A DNA stretch of 64,000 nucleotides, from positions 2,356,001 to 2,420,000 of the forward strand of contig NZ_FWFO01000001.1 of the NCBI RefSeq assembly GCF_900172225.1, given 5' to 3'. Source of the DNA: Falsiruegeria litorea R37. GTDB taxonomy: Bacteria > Pseudomonadota > Alphaproteobacteria > Rhodobacterales > Rhodobacteraceae. The notes beneath the pieces were generated by a model. It was not told where the DNA came from. It saw only the letters and a list, made by a program, of their open reading frames with translations, and made no database searches. This document shows positions 35,713 to 45,182 of this stretch, piece by piece. Both the position numbers and the translations under genes were made by a program. Position 1 is the first letter of the stretch, and each line of letters begins with the position of its first letter.

Positions 35713-36558
35713 ATGACCGCACGCTTCCAGGGAACCGCCGAATATGTGGCGACAGACGATCTGACGATTGCCGTGAACGCCGCCGTGACACTGGAACGTC
35801 CTTTGCTGGTCAAGGGCGAACCAGGCACGGGCAAGACCGAACTGGCCAAACAGGTCGCAGGCGCCCTGGGTCTGCGGATGATCGAATGGAACATCAAATC
35901 GACGACACGCGCGCAGCAGGGTCTGTATGAATACGATGCCGTAAGCCGTCTGCGCGACAGCCAGCTGGGCGAAGAAAAGGTCCACGACGTCGGCAACTAC
36001 ATCAAAAAAGGCAAGCTTTGGCAGGCGTTCGAGGCGGACGAAAAGGTCGTGCTGCTGATTGACGAGATCGACAAGGCCGACATCGAGTTTCCCAACGACC
36101 TGCTGCAGGAACTCGACAAGATGGAGTTCCACGTTTACGAGACCGGCGAGACCATCAAAGCGAAACAGCGCCCGATTGTGATCATCACCTCGAACAACGA
36201 AAAGGAACTGCCCGACGCCTTTCTGCGCCGCTGTTTCTTCCACTACATCCGCTTCCCGGATGAGACCACGATGCGCAAGATCGTCGAGGTGCACCACCCC
36301 GGCATCAAAGAGGGTTTGCTGACCACCGCGCTGACGCAATTCTATGAGATCCGCGAAACGTCGGGACTGAAGAAAAAGCCCTCGACCTCCGAGGTGCTGG
36401 ATTGGCTCAAGCTGCTGCTGGCCGAGGATCTGACCGCCGAAGACCTCAAACGCGACGGTGCAAGTGCCCTGCCCAAACTGCACGGTGCACTTTTGAAAAA
36501 CGAGCAGGACGTGCATCTGTTCGAGCGGCTGGCCTTTATGGCACGCGGCCAACGCTAA
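35713..36558 (+). CDS. MoxR-type AAA+ ATPase
   Basis: 281 residues from ATG 35713, preceded by AGAGGG; the longer frame to 35455 runs through spacer and is rejected. Walker A is KGEPGTGKTELA (residues ~36-47) and Walker B is VVLLIDEIDKAD (~110); the sensor regions include IVIITSNNEKELPDAFLRR. MoxR ATPases act as chaperones with VWA-domain partners to assemble or activate metalloenzymes. The CoxE-like VWA gene two genes downstream fits such a pair. A terminator follows, so the pair is not certain to be on one transcript. Confidence 0.93.
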   Translation: MTARFQGTAEYVATDDLTIAVNAAVTLERPLLVKGEPGTGKTELAKQVAGALGLRMIEWNIKSTTRAQQGLYEYDAVSRLRDSQLGEEKVHDVGNYIKKGKLWQAFEADEKVVLLIDEIDKADIEFPNDLLQELDKMEFHVYETGETIKAKQRPIVIITSNNEKELPDAFLRRCFFHYIRFPDETTMRKIVEVHHPGIKEGLLTTALTQFYEIRETSGLKKKPSTSEVLDWLKLLLAEDLTAEDLKRDGASALPKLHGALLKNEQDVHLFERLAFMARGQR

Positions 36559-36583
36559 ATCTTAATCCAAGACCTGAGACAAG

Positions 36584-36613
36584 AAGCCCGCCCCAAAGGT
36601 TGCGGGCTTTTTT
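36584..36613 (+). terminator. Rho-independent terminator after moxR
   Basis: AAGCCCGC (36584-36591) pairs with GCGGGCTT (36602-36609) around a 10-base loop, followed by T4. It is 26 bases after the moxR stop. Confidence 0.85.
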
Positions 36614-36907
36614 GTGTCAGTCTGCATCAAGCTCTTTGATACAAAGTTGCAAACAGTTCGCACCTTGCCTTAACAGTGTCAGAATGCGACCATAGTGCTG
36701 ACGCGAAGGCGCTTCAGGGTGTAACGCATTCGCACAGCTTGCCAATTGGACCGAACCCAGAGTGACCAGACTGCACAAAAGCCGCGCCTTTGGCGCTTGC
36801 GACCGGAAAAAGCTGGCCACGGCGTCGGGCGCGCTATTTTACGTATTTGAACAATTTCATTTTGACGGGACAACGGCATCTTCCGTCTGATGCTTGGGGG
36901 TAACTTG
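36614..36907. other. 294-base spacer before the DUF2927 gene
   Basis: With the moxR terminator this gap is ~350 bases. It contains a minus-strand 67-codon frame (36617-36820, GTG start, no ribosome binding site) that I do not support as a gene. The last ~70 bases are AT-richer and may hold the DUF2927 promoter. Confidence 0.4.
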
Positions 36908-38278
36908 ATGATCCGCAAAACCGCGCTGGCCATGGTAATGATTGTTGCTGGCTGTAACACCGTCCCCCTCGAAGATACGCCAACCCGCGCTCAGATCGCC
37001 GACAGCTCTCTGCCGCCGATGAAGGCGTTTGTGACGCCGCATCCCTCGGCTCCGATCCGGTCCAACAGCAACATCGCTCAGGATTTCTTGTCACTGCATT
37101 TCCAACTGGAAAGTGGGCGTGCCTTGCCCATGTTCACCCGGTTTGAAACGCCGATCACCGTGCGCGTCACTGGACAGCCCTCGTCCACCCTGAACGGCGA
37201 TCTTGGCCGTCTGTTGGGCCGTTTGCGCCGCGAGGCCGGGGTCAACATCACGCAGGTTCGCTCGGATCAACCGGCCAATATCACCATCGAGGCGATCAGC
37301 CGATCCGAGATCCGCCGTGCGCTGCCGCAGGCCGCCTGTTTCGTCGTGCCCAACGTCTCAAGCCTGGCCGAGTTCCGCCGGGACCGTCGAAAATCGCGGA
37401 CCAACTGGCTGGAAATTGAATCGCGCGAACGCCTGGGAATTTTCCTTCCCTACAACGCCAGCCCGCAGGAAATCCGCGACTGCCTGCACGAAGAGCTGGC
37501 GCAGGCCATCGGGCCGCTCAATGACCTTTACCGCCTGCCGGATTCCGTTTTCAACGACGACAACATCCACACGGTTCTGACCGGGTTCGACATGCTGATC
37601 TTGCGGGCCACTTATGCGCCCGAATTGCGCACCGGCATGAGCCGCGAACAAGTCGCCCGCGTTCTGCCCGGCATTCTGGCGCGCATGAACCCGCGCGGAA
37701 ACTCGATCCCGGCGCAGCCAATCACCCCCACACCGCGAGACTGGATCGACGCGGTACAAAAGACCTTTGGCCCAGGTGCCTCGGCAAGTCAGCGCAAATC
37801 TTCTGCCGCCCGCTCGGTCGCGATCGCGCAGCGCGAAGGATGGACCGACAACCGGCATGCATTCAGCCTGTTCAATCTGGGTCGCGTGACCCAAGGAACA
37901 GACCCGGCCAAGGCGCAACAATATTTCGGCGCGGCACAGCAATACCTGGCCAGCATTCCCGGCACTGACCTGCACAAAGCCAACATCGCCGTCTATACCT
38001 CGGCCTATGAAATTTCGCGCGGCAACGCCCAAGGGGCGCTGCGTCAGATCAACCCGGCGATCAACATTGCCGCGCGGGCCGAAAACGCCTCGCTCATGTC
38101 GATGCTGATGCTGCTCAAGGCCGAAGCGCTGGAGATTCAGGGCCGCGGCAGCGAGGCACGCGCCGTCAGGCTGGACAGTCTGGGTTGGGCGCGGTACGGC
38201 TTTGGCTCGGACCACGCGGTTCGCGCCCGGATGCGTGAAATCTCGGCGTTGAACCCCAACAAACGAGCGGGCGGCTAA
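36908..38278 (+). CDS. DUF2927-domain lipoprotein
   Basis: 456 residues from ATG 36908, after a GGGGG stretch. The signal peptide MIRKTALAMVMIVAGC ends in a lipobox (VAGC, Cys16), so it is probably a lipoprotein. DUF2927 runs from about residue 60 to 270 (FTRFETPITVRVTGQPS, LPYNASPQEIRDCLHEELAQAIGPLNDLY, NDDNIHTVLTGFDMLILR). The C-terminal ~180 residues look like TPR-type helices (SLFNLGRVTQGTDPAKAQQYF, IAVYTSAYEISRGNAQGAL). DUF2927 has the His-Glu-like block CLHEELAQ, reminiscent of metalloprotease folds. Function is unknown; the CoxE-like gene is ~180 bases downstream. Confidence 0.8.
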   Translation: MIRKTALAMVMIVAGCNTVPLEDTPTRAQIADSSLPPMKAFVTPHPSAPIRSNSNIAQDFLSLHFQLESGRALPMFTRFETPITVRVTGQPSSTLNGDLGRLLGRLRREAGVNITQVRSDQPANITIEAISRSEIRRALPQAACFVVPNVSSLAEFRRDRRKSRTNWLEIESRERLGIFLPYNASPQEIRDCLHEELAQAIGPLNDLYRLPDSVFNDDNIHTVLTGFDMLILRATYAPELRTGMSREQVARVLPGILARMNPRGNSIPAQPITPTPRDWIDAVQKTFGPGASASQRKSSAARSVAIAQREGWTDNRHAFSLFNLGRVTQGTDPAKAQQYFGAAQQYLASIPGTDLHKANIAVYTSAYEISRGNAQGALRQINPAINIAARAENASLMSMLMLLKAEALEIQGRGSEARAVRLDSLGWARYGFGSDHAVRARMREISALNPNKRAGG

Positions 38279-38284
38279 ACGCAG

Positions 38285-38452
38285 ATGATCATTATCGGAT
38301 TTGCCCTTGTGGGGGCGGTTCTGGGCGGGATGACCGCCAAAAAACGTAACGGCACAGGGGCCGATATTGCCCAATATGCGGCCGGTTACGGAATTGCTTT
38401 TGCGCTTGTTGGGGTGGTAGCAACACTTATACTTCACCGAATGGCGCTCTGA
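38285..38452 (+). CDS. Small two-helix membrane protein
   Basis: 55 residues, starting 6 bases after the DUF2927 stop and ending 4 bases before the CoxE-like ATG. It reads MIIIGFALVGAVLGGMTAKK, then a short polar loop (RNGTGADIAQ), then a second hydrophobic segment and a short C-terminus HRMAL. The tight fit in the operon and the glycine-rich helix pair argue that it is real. No named family is known to me. Confidence 0.75.
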   Translation: MIIIGFALVGAVLGGMTAKKRNGTGADIAQYAAGYGIAFALVGVVATLILHRMAL

Positions 38453-38456
38453 TCTC

Positions 38457-39641
38457 ATGTTCCTGCCCTTTTTCGAAAACCTCCGCAAAGCTGGCATTCC
38501 CGTATCCTTACGCGAATACCTGACCTTTCTGGAGGGGATGAAACGGGGCCTGGCCACCTACGATGTCGAGGCGTTTTATTACCTCGCTCGCGTGTCGATG
38601 GTGAAAGACGAGCGTAACATCGACAAGTTCGATCAGGCGTTTGCCAACAGCTTCAAGGGTTTGGAAGAGATCAGTTTTCAGCAGGTGATCGAGGCGGTGG
38701 ACATCCCCAGCGACTGGCTGGAAAAGATGGCCGAAAAACACCTGAGCCCCGAAGAAATGGCCGAGATCGAGGCCATGGGCGGCTTTGAAAAGCTGATGGA
38801 GACGCTGCAAGAGCGGCTCAAGGAACAGCAGGGGCGCCACCAGGGCGGCAACAAATGGATCGGCACCGCCGGAACCTCGCCCTTTGGCGCCTATGGCTAC
38901 AACCCCGAGGGCGTGCGCATCGGCCAAAAAGAGAGCCGCCACAAGCGCGCGGTCAAGGTCTGGGACAAGCGCGAGTTCAAGAACCTGGACGACACGGTCG
39001 AACTGGGCACCCGCAACATCAAAGTGGCCCTGAAACGCCTGCGCCGTTGGGCCCGCGAGGGGGCCAACGAAGAGCTGGATCTGGACGGCACCATTCGCGC
39101 CACGGCCGAACACGGTTATCTGGACGTCAAAACCCGCCCCGAGCGTCACAACGCAGTCAAAGTGCTGCTGTTCCTGGACGTCGGCGGCTCGATGGATCCG
39201 CACATCAAGGTTGTCGAGGAGCTGTTTTCAGCGGCACGAACCGAATTCAAGCACATGGAATACTTCTACTTCCATAACTGTCTGTACGAAGGCGTCTGGC
39301 GCGACAACCGCCGCCGCTGGGACGCGCAGATCCCGACGCATGAGGTGCTGCGCACCTATGGGCCCGACTACAAATGCATCTTTGTGGGCGACGCCAGCAT
39401 GTCGCCCTACGAGATCGCCTATCCCGGCGGAGCCAACGAGCATTGGAACCCCGAGTCCGGTCAGGTCTGGCTGGAACGTGCCCGCGATCAGTGGAATTCG
39501 AACCTCTGGATCAATCCGGTGCCCGAGAAATACTGGGACTACACCCATTCCATCAGCATGATCCGCGAGATTTTCGCCGACAACATGGTGCCCATGACCC
39601 TGTCCGGTCTCGAACGCGGCATGAAAGAGTTGACGCGCTAA
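38457..39641 (+). CDS. CoxE-like VWA-domain protein
   Basis: 394 residues. The N-terminal ~200 residues are helical and charged (FLPFFENLRKAGIPVSLREYL, EKLMETLQERLKEQQGRHQGG); the C-terminal half is a VWA domain with the MIDAS-type DVGGSMDPHIK and YFYFHNCLYEGVW. This resembles CoxE and the protein partners of MoxR ATPases. The ATG follows the small membrane gene closely. It likely acts with the MoxR ATPase at 35.7 kb; the target is not known. Confidence 0.9.
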   Translation: MFLPFFENLRKAGIPVSLREYLTFLEGMKRGLATYDVEAFYYLARVSMVKDERNIDKFDQAFANSFKGLEEISFQQVIEAVDIPSDWLEKMAEKHLSPEEMAEIEAMGGFEKLMETLQERLKEQQGRHQGGNKWIGTAGTSPFGAYGYNPEGVRIGQKESRHKRAVKVWDKREFKNLDDTVELGTRNIKVALKRLRRWAREGANEELDLDGTIRATAEHGYLDVKTRPERHNAVKVLLFLDVGGSMDPHIKVVEELFSAARTEFKHMEYFYFHNCLYEGVWRDNRRRWDAQIPTHEVLRTYGPDYKCIFVGDASMSPYEIAYPGGANEHWNPESGQVWLERARDQWNSNLWINPVPEKYWDYTHSISMIREIFADNMVPMTLSGLERGMKELTR

Positions 39642-39737
39642 CGCGTCAAACGTTCGAACACCCTTCATATTCTGACCCATGCATGCAAAGCTGTGGCCAT
39701 CGCTGCTATGACTTTTTTTCAGACTCATGGAGGTTTC

Positions 39738-41657
39738 ATGAGACGTTTATTGCTTCTTTCCGCCGCCGCCGTTGCCTTGACCGGCCCTGCTGCTGCACAA
39801 TTTGTCCCCTCACAAGAATCGCTTCAGGGGCTTTACCCCGGCAAGGCCTATTCGCCTTACGCCAAGCGCTCATTCCCCAGCCGCGTGTTCTGGGGCGACA
39901 CGCATCTCCACACCGGGTACTCGATGGATGCCGGCCTGTTTGGCAACACCACCGGCCCCGATACGGCCTATAAATTCGCGCGCGGCGAAGAAGTGACCGC
40001 CGCCTCTGGTCAACCGGTCAAGCTGGCCCGGCCTTTGGATTGGCTGGTGGTGACGGAACATTCCGACGGCATGGGCATGATCTTTGATTTGCAGGACGGC
40101 GCGCCCAACGTTCTGGCCACCGAACAGGGCCGCCGCTGGAGCGAGGCCATCAATGAGGGCGGAGAGGCCTCGGTCGCCGCCACGCTCGACCTGATCACCA
40201 CCTTTTCCCAAGGTGAAATGGACCCCCAGCTGATCGGCGACTACTCGCCCGGTTCACCCATCTACGCGTCGGTGTGGGAGGATCTGATTCAGACGGCCGA
40301 AACCTATAACGAGCCAGGCCGGTTCACCGCCTTTCATGGGTTCGAATGGACCTCGCTGGACAAGGGCAACAACCTGCACCGCAATGTCATCCTGCGCGAC
40401 GGTGCCAACAAGGCGTTGCAGGTCGAGCCGATGGTCACCCAAGGCCCCGGTGGCACAACGGACCCAATGGGGCTTTATGCCTGGCTTGAGGATTATGTAG
40501 CCAAGACCGGCGGTCAGGCCTTTGCCCTGGCCCACAATGGCAACCTGTCAAACGGGATCATGTTCCCGACGGACGAGCGCTTTACCGGCGACATGGTGGA
40601 TGAGGCCTATGTCCAAGCGCGCGCCAAATGGGAGCCGCTGTATGAGATCACCCAGATCAAGGGCGATGGCGAGACCCACCCGGTTCTGAGCCCGGATGAC
40701 GAATTTGCCGACTATGAGACCTGGGATGCTGGCAACCTGGACCTCACCGAAGCCAAGACCGAAGAGATGTTGCGCGGTGAATACGCCCGCGAGGCGTTGA
40801 AACAGGGTTTCATGTTGGAGCAGAAGTTCGGGGTGAATCCCTATCGGTTCGGCTTTTCTGGGGCCACGGACAGCCACACATCGCTCGCAACCGCCGACAG
40901 CGACAACTATTTCGGCAAGGCCACCAATGCCGAACCGTCCCTGACCCGCATGACCCACCCGTTCACCAAGACCGATCAGGGCGAATTCCCTGGCTGGTCG
41001 CTTGTGGCCTCGGGCTATACCGGGGTCTGGGCCGAGGAAAACACCCGCGCCTCTATCTGGGACGCCATGGTCCGGCGCGAGGTCTACGCCACCACCGGCC
41101 CCCGCATGGCAGTGCGCTTCTTTGGCGGGTGGGAGTTCTCGGACGCTGACCTGCGCACCCGCAACCCGGCCTTCGTCGGCTATGACAAGGGCGTACCCAT
41201 GGGCGGTGACCTGCGCGCGGCGACCTCGGACGCGCCCACATTCATGGTCTATGCCCTGCGCGACCCCATCGGCGCCAATCTGGACCGGGTTCAGATCGTC
41301 AAAGGGTGGATGGACGCGGATGGCGCGCTGCATGAGCGGGTCTATGACGTCGCCTGGTCGGACGATCGCGAACCCGACGCGAATGGCAAAGTACCAGCGG
41401 TAGGCAACACAGTGGACGAAGCAGCCGCAAGCTGGGCCAACACCATCGGTGCCTCGGAACTGGCCGCTGTCTGGACCGACCCCGATTTCGACGCGGGCCA
41501 GCAGGCGTTTTACTATGCCCGTGTGCTGGAAATCCCCACACCCCGTTGGGTGCTCTATGACCAGGTTCGCCTAGGCGCCGAGGTTCCCGCTGATGCCGTG
41601 CGCATCGGACAAGAGCGCGCCTATACCTCGCCCATCTGGTACGCCCCCGAAGGATGA
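39738..41657 (+). CDS. DUF3604-domain secreted protein
   Basis: 639 residues from ATG 39738, preceded by GGAGG. A Sec signal ([20 protein letters not shown]) indicates export. The rest is DUF3604, seen in marine proteobacteria: [20 protein letters not shown] (PHP-like metal histidines), [44 protein letters not shown]. The histidines and aspartates suggest a metal-dependent hydrolase. The reaction is not known to me. The start at 39693 with a longer leader is less likely. Confidence 0.9.
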   Translation: MRRLLLLSAAAVALTGPAAAQFVPSQESLQGLYPGKAYSPYAKRSFPSRVFWGDTHLHTGYSMDAGLFGNTTGPDTAYKFARGEEVTAASGQPVKLARPLDWLVVTEHSDGMGMIFDLQDGAPNVLATEQGRRWSEAINEGGEASVAATLDLITTFSQGEMDPQLIGDYSPGSPIYASVWEDLIQTAETYNEPGRFTAFHGFEWTSLDKGNNLHRNVILRDGANKALQVEPMVTQGPGGTTDPMGLYAWLEDYVAKTGGQAFALAHNGNLSNGIMFPTDERFTGDMVDEAYVQARAKWEPLYEITQIKGDGETHPVLSPDDEFADYETWDAGNLDLTEAKTEEMLRGEYAREALKQGFMLEQKFGVNPYRFGFSGATDSHTSLATADSDNYFGKATNAEPSLTRMTHPFTKTDQGEFPGWSLVASGYTGVWAEENTRASIWDAMVRREVYATTGPRMAVRFFGGWEFSDADLRTRNPAFVGYDKGVPMGGDLRAATSDAPTFMVYALRDPIGANLDRVQIVKGWMDADGALHERVYDVAWSDDREPDANGKVPAVGNTVDEAAASWANTIGASELAAVWTDPDFDAGQQAFYYARVLEIPTPRWVLYDQVRLGAEVPADAVRIGQERAYTSPIWYAPEG

Positions 41658-41711
41658 TCACAATGCGGGCAGGTCCCTTGCCTGCCCGCCCCATCACCCC
41701 ATCTTTGAGAC

Positions 41712-42398
41712 ATGATCAGGTTCACCCCAATCCTGCTGGCCATTTTGTATGCGTTGGCGATGTACCGGTTCTCGGTTTGGCGCACCAACCGCGAGCTTGA
41801 CGCGCGATCGACCGAGTTGGCCGATCCGGGGCTAAAGGCACTGACCGACCGGCTGGCGGTGGCGCTCGATCTGAAACGGGTTCCGGTCTACATCTATGAA
41901 ATCGATCCGGTAAACGGTCTGGCCGCTCCGGACGGGCGCATCTTCATCACGCGCGGGTTTTACCGGAAATACCAAAGCGGAGAGATCACGGGGCCGGAAA
42001 TGGCCTCGGTCATCGCACATGAGATGGGGCATGTGGCGCTTGGGCATTCGCGCCGCCGGATGATCGACTTTTCCGGTCAGAACGCCATGCGCTCGGCACT
42101 GGCGATGATCCTGGGCCGGTTCATCCCTTTTGTCGGGGCCTGGATTGCGGACGGGTTGATGACCCTGTTGGCCGCGCGACTGTCGCGTTCGGATGAGTAT
42201 GAGGCCGACGAATACGCCGCCGCCCTGCTGACCAAGGCCGGCATCGGCATCGGCCCGCAAAAATCGCTGTTCCACAAGCTCGAAGAGCTGACCGGCCAAC
42301 GCGCAGGCGTCACGCCTGCATGGTTGATGAGCCACCCAAAGACCCACGAACGCATCGCAGCTTTGGAAGTGCTGGAAACCCGGTGGGATCAGGCTTAA
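41712..42398 (+). CDS. M48-family metallopeptidase, membrane-anchored
   Basis: 228 residues. One N-terminal membrane helix (MIRFTPILLAILYALAMYRF), then a HEMGH zinc motif at ~110 within ASVIAHEMGHVALGHS, and the third zinc Glu in EYEADEYAAALL. These fit M48 (HtpX/Oma1/BepA-like) proteases. Substrates are probably misfolded membrane or envelope proteins. It is 54 bases after the DUF3604 gene and converges on the PIN gene region. Confidence 0.9.
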   Translation: MIRFTPILLAILYALAMYRFSVWRTNRELDARSTELADPGLKALTDRLAVALDLKRVPVYIYEIDPVNGLAAPDGRIFITRGFYRKYQSGEITGPEMASVIAHEMGHVALGHSRRRMIDFSGQNAMRSALAMILGRFIPFVGAWIADGLMTLLAARLSRSDEYEADEYAAALLTKAGIGIGPQKSLFHKLEELTGQRAGVTPAWLMSHPKTHERIAALEVLETRWDQA

Positions 42399-42484
42399 CC
42401 GCTCGCCTCTTGATCGCTGAGCACGCGCGCAGACACGACGCCGGGATATGCCCGCAGGACATGGGCGATCTTTGGGTCCTGACC
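42395..42484 (-). other. In-frame coding-like tail after the PIN-gene stop
   Basis: Directly after the PIN gene's TAG (42485-42487), the same frame continues with 29 sense codons to a TAA at 42395-42397. They read GQDPKIAHVLRAYPGVVS, then ARVLSDQEASG. The composition is protein-like. It may be the lost C-terminus of a longer PIN protein or another gene's remnant. Confidence 0.35.
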
Positions 42485-43027
42485 CTAGCTCGTCAGTGCC
42501 TTGGCCAGCCTCGGCAAACGTGCCTTTTTCAACAGCGGGCGCAATTCCCATTTGTCGCCGGACAGACGATTGGCCTCGCTCAGCACATTTTCGGCCACGG
42601 CAGAGATCTGTGCCGGGTTATCCCGCCAAAACTGCAAAAGCAGTGCGTCCGGGTCGATGCGATCCACGCCTTCTTCGGCCAAGATGTGCCGGGGAAAATC
42701 GCGGCGGTTGACTGTCACGATCAAATCAGCTGACGCGGCAACTGCGGTCGCCAGCACATGAACGTCTGCCGCATCCGGCAACCAGAGCCTCTGTTCGATG
42801 CCTGGTGCAGGCGCCACCTCAGCCGCCGACCAGTTGGCGCGCGTCAATGCAATCTCGGCCCTCGCCTGCGCCTCGCCCGCGGGGCCCAGCTTGACGCTGG
42901 CGCGCGACCATTCCTCGAGGATACGGGCCGACCACAGCGGTGTATAAAGCCCCGCTTTGGCCGCGCCCATCAGCATCTCGCGCATCACCGTTGGGTAGAT
43001 GACGCAGGTGTCCAGAACAGCCTTCAT
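42485..43027 (-). CDS. PIN-domain protein (RSP_2648-type)
   Basis: 180 residues. The PIN ribonuclease fold has acidic residues in VLDTCVIYPT at the start (Asp6), in a central EEWSR block and in PDAADVHVLATAVAASADLIVTVNRRDF. PIN domains cut single-stranded RNA with Mg2+ or Mn2+. No antitoxin-like gene precedes it, and it is coupled by ATGA overlap to rlmI, so a toxin-antitoxin role is not supported. It matches the stand-alone type known from Rhodobacter. Translation ends in TS-stop, followed by a coding-like tail. Confidence 0.85.
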   Translation of the reverse strand: MKAVLDTCVIYPTVMREMLMGAAKAGLYTPLWSARILEEWSRASVKLGPAGEAQARAEIALTRANWSAAEVAPAPGIEQRLWLPDAADVHVLATAVAASADLIVTVNRRDFPRHILAEEGVDRIDPDALLLQFWRDNPAQISAVAENVLSEANRLSGDKWELRPLLKKARLPRLAKALTS

Positions 43028-44235
43028 AGACGGAAGAACACCGCCTTGAGGTAACCGCTTTCCGCCAGTTGCGGCAGTTGCGGGTGATCTGGTCCGGCGT
43101 AACCGGTGTGCAGCAGCTGCGCTGAGCGCCCCGCACGCCCGATACCACGAGCCGAGGCGGCGCGGAACTTACCCAAATCAGCCGCGTGTGAACAGGAACA
43201 GAGGCCCAGATAACCGCCGTCGCGGACCAAGGGCGCGGCCAGTCGGGCCACACGTTCATAGGCGCGCAGACCTGCATCGAGCGCCTGTTTCGACGGTGCA
43301 AATGCGGGTGGGTCACAGATCACCACATCAAAACTTTGCCCTTCGTCGGCCAGTGCTGTCAGCACATCAAAGGCATCGCCCTTGCGCGCGGTGAAGCGGT
43401 CGCCCATGCTGCTCGCTTCGGCCCCCTGCTCTGCCAAGCTCAAGGCCGCGGTCGAACCATCGACCGACAGCGCCGCGCCTGCACCACCGGCGAGCATGGC
43501 CAGACCAAAGCCCCCCACGTGTGAAAAGACATCCAGCACCTTGGCGCCGGGATGCACCAACCGCGCGGCAAAGGCATGGTTCTCGCGTTGATCGAAGAAC
43601 AAGCCGGTTTTCTGCCCGCCCGTCAGATCGGCCATGTAGGTCGCGCCATTCATCGGCACCTGCACCGGGGCCTTGGGTGCGGTGCCATGCAGCACGGTGT
43701 TTACGTCATCCAGCCCTTCGAGCCCACGCGTGCGGCCAGAAGCGTTTTTCAAGATGGTGGTGACACCGGTGACCTTAGCCAGGGCTGTCGCCAGCACGTT
43801 CAGATGCGCCTCGGCCCAGGCTGCGTTGGGTTGCAACACGCAGGCGTCGCCAAAGCGGTCGATGACCACCCCCGGCAGCCCATCGGCCTCGGCGTGAACC
43901 AGACGATAGAACGGCGCGTCATACAGCTGCTCGCGCAGGCGCAAGGCACGGCTCAGGCGGGCTTCAAACCACGCGGCATTCAGTTCGGCCGCCGGATCAC
44001 GGTCCAGCATCCGCGCGATGATCTTAGAGTTCGGGTTGACCGACACCAGCCCCAAAGGCTGGCGCGCGTCATCTTCGAGCATCGCCAATGTGCCAGGCGT
44101 CAGCTTTTTGGTGCGGCGGTCGGTGACCAGCTCGTTGGCATAGACCCAAGGGAACCCATGACGCACGGCACGGGCGTTGGCCTTGGGTTTGAGTCGGACG
44201 GTCGGGCGGTCAGATACGGAAAAGGGCGCTGTCAT
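43024..44235 (-). CDS. rlmI: Class I SAM-dependent rRNA methyltransferase, RlmI-type
   Basis: 403 residues. The N-terminal PUA domain starts VRLKPKANARAVRHGFPWVYANE. A small linker domain is followed by the Rossmann methyltransferase: SAM loop VLDVFSHVGGFGLAML and the catalytic CDPPAFAPSK. RlmI makes m5C1962 in 23S rRNA in E. coli. The family resemblance is strong, but the modified base in this organism is inferred. Its stop overlaps the PIN start. Confidence 0.88.
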   Translation of the reverse strand: MTAPFSVSDRPTVRLKPKANARAVRHGFPWVYANELVTDRRTKKLTPGTLAMLEDDARQPLGLVSVNPNSKIIARMLDRDPAAELNAAWFEARLSRALRLREQLYDAPFYRLVHAEADGLPGVVIDRFGDACVLQPNAAWAEAHLNVLATALAKVTGVTTILKNASGRTRGLEGLDDVNTVLHGTAPKAPVQVPMNGATYMADLTGGQKTGLFFDQRENHAFAARLVHPGAKVLDVFSHVGGFGLAMLAGGAGAALSVDGSTAALSLAEQGAEASSMGDRFTARKGDAFDVLTALADEGQSFDVVICDPPAFAPSKQALDAGLRAYERVARLAAPLVRDGGYLGLCSCSHAADLGKFRAASARGIGRAGRSAQLLHTGYAGPDHPQLPQLAESGYLKAVFFRL

Positions 44236-44273
44236 GGCGCCCTCTTACTAAGATTGGTCTGGCTGTGAAAGGC

Positions 44274-45041
44274 TCAGATGTTGTTCAGCATCTGGAAGAA
44301 GCCAAGCGAGGCGTTCTTGTAGCCTTCGGGATTGGTCAATTCCTGCCGAATGACCTCGGCCAAGTGGTTGGTGATACGCACTTTTTGGGTCAGGCCACGG
44401 GCCTCGGCTTGCAAGGCTTGTTGACCACCAAAGGCGTCCAGATCAGCGCGCACTTCGCGAACGGGCACCAGCAGTTCGCCGGTCTTGGCGTTTTTCAGCG
44501 CCAGATCAAACGTGATCGAGTGGACGCCGCCCGTGGTATAGCGGGCCTTTTCGGTCAACGCGTGGAAGCGCTTCACCTGGATCACGACTTCAGCCGACAC
44601 CGGACCATTCAGCGGGGTCACACCGCGCACGATCGCATCCTGCACGATTTTTTGCACCTGTGCGTGGCGGTCACCAATCGGATCCTCGCGCCATACGATG
44701 TCACCGCGCGGCAGATACCGGTTGGCTTCGGACACTTTCAGCGAGCGCGGCACCAGAACGGTCACCGAATTCACGGATACCGGCGCCTGCCCCGGCACAA
44801 CACTCAGCGCACCGGACGCATCCGACGTCGCAGCACGGGTTGCGGAAATTTCGACCTGACCCGAAGCAACGGCCGGGATCGGCTGGCGTTCGGCCTGAGT
44901 CAACTCATAACCTGCGGGTGCTGCAACCGCGCCATCGGGCAGTTGTTCGTAAGGGGCGTTGCGCGTCGGGACGTCGACCGCGGCACATGCCGAGACAGTC
45001 AGCCCCAAACCCATCAGCAGAATCAGTCGCATGGATTTCAT
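44274..45041 (-). CDS. Lipoprotein of unknown function
   Basis: 255 residues from ATG 45041, preceded by GGAGAAG. The signal peptide MKSMRLILLMGLGLTVSAC ends in lipobox VSAC (Cys19). The mature part contains VTVLVPRSLKVSEANRYLPRGDIVWREDP, then VQDAIVRGVTPLNGPVSAEVVIQVKRFHALT, and LALKNAKTGELLVPV. This pattern resembles a periplasmic beta-sheet lipoprotein common in Rhodobacterales. I cannot give it a role. It sits alone between rlmI and the 91-residue gene. Confidence 0.75.
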   Translation of the reverse strand: MKSMRLILLMGLGLTVSACAAVDVPTRNAPYEQLPDGAVAAPAGYELTQAERQPIPAVASGQVEISATRAATSDASGALSVVPGQAPVSVNSVTVLVPRSLKVSEANRYLPRGDIVWREDPIGDRHAQVQKIVQDAIVRGVTPLNGPVSAEVVIQVKRFHALTEKARYTTGGVHSITFDLALKNAKTGELLVPVREVRADLDAFGGQQALQAEARGLTQKVRITNHLAEVIRQELTNPEGYKNASLGFFQMLNNI

Positions 45042-45182
45042 TGTCTCTTCTCCTTCAACGAGCCCCAAATGAGACTCTTTGCACCTTTGATGGAGTAAGA
45101 TTTGCTCCCCAATTGAGGCAACTTTGAGACAATTTCTGACCGATTTAGAGATTGTTCACGGTCCCACGACCGGTTTTTCAAC

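Noticed and set aside
36617-36820. 67-codon minus-strand ORF
   Set aside because: GTG start, no ribosome binding site, no motif; it sits in the spacer after the moxR terminator.
42485-43027. Toxin-antitoxin pair involving the PIN protein
   Set aside because: No antitoxin-like gene precedes it and it is coupled to rlmI.
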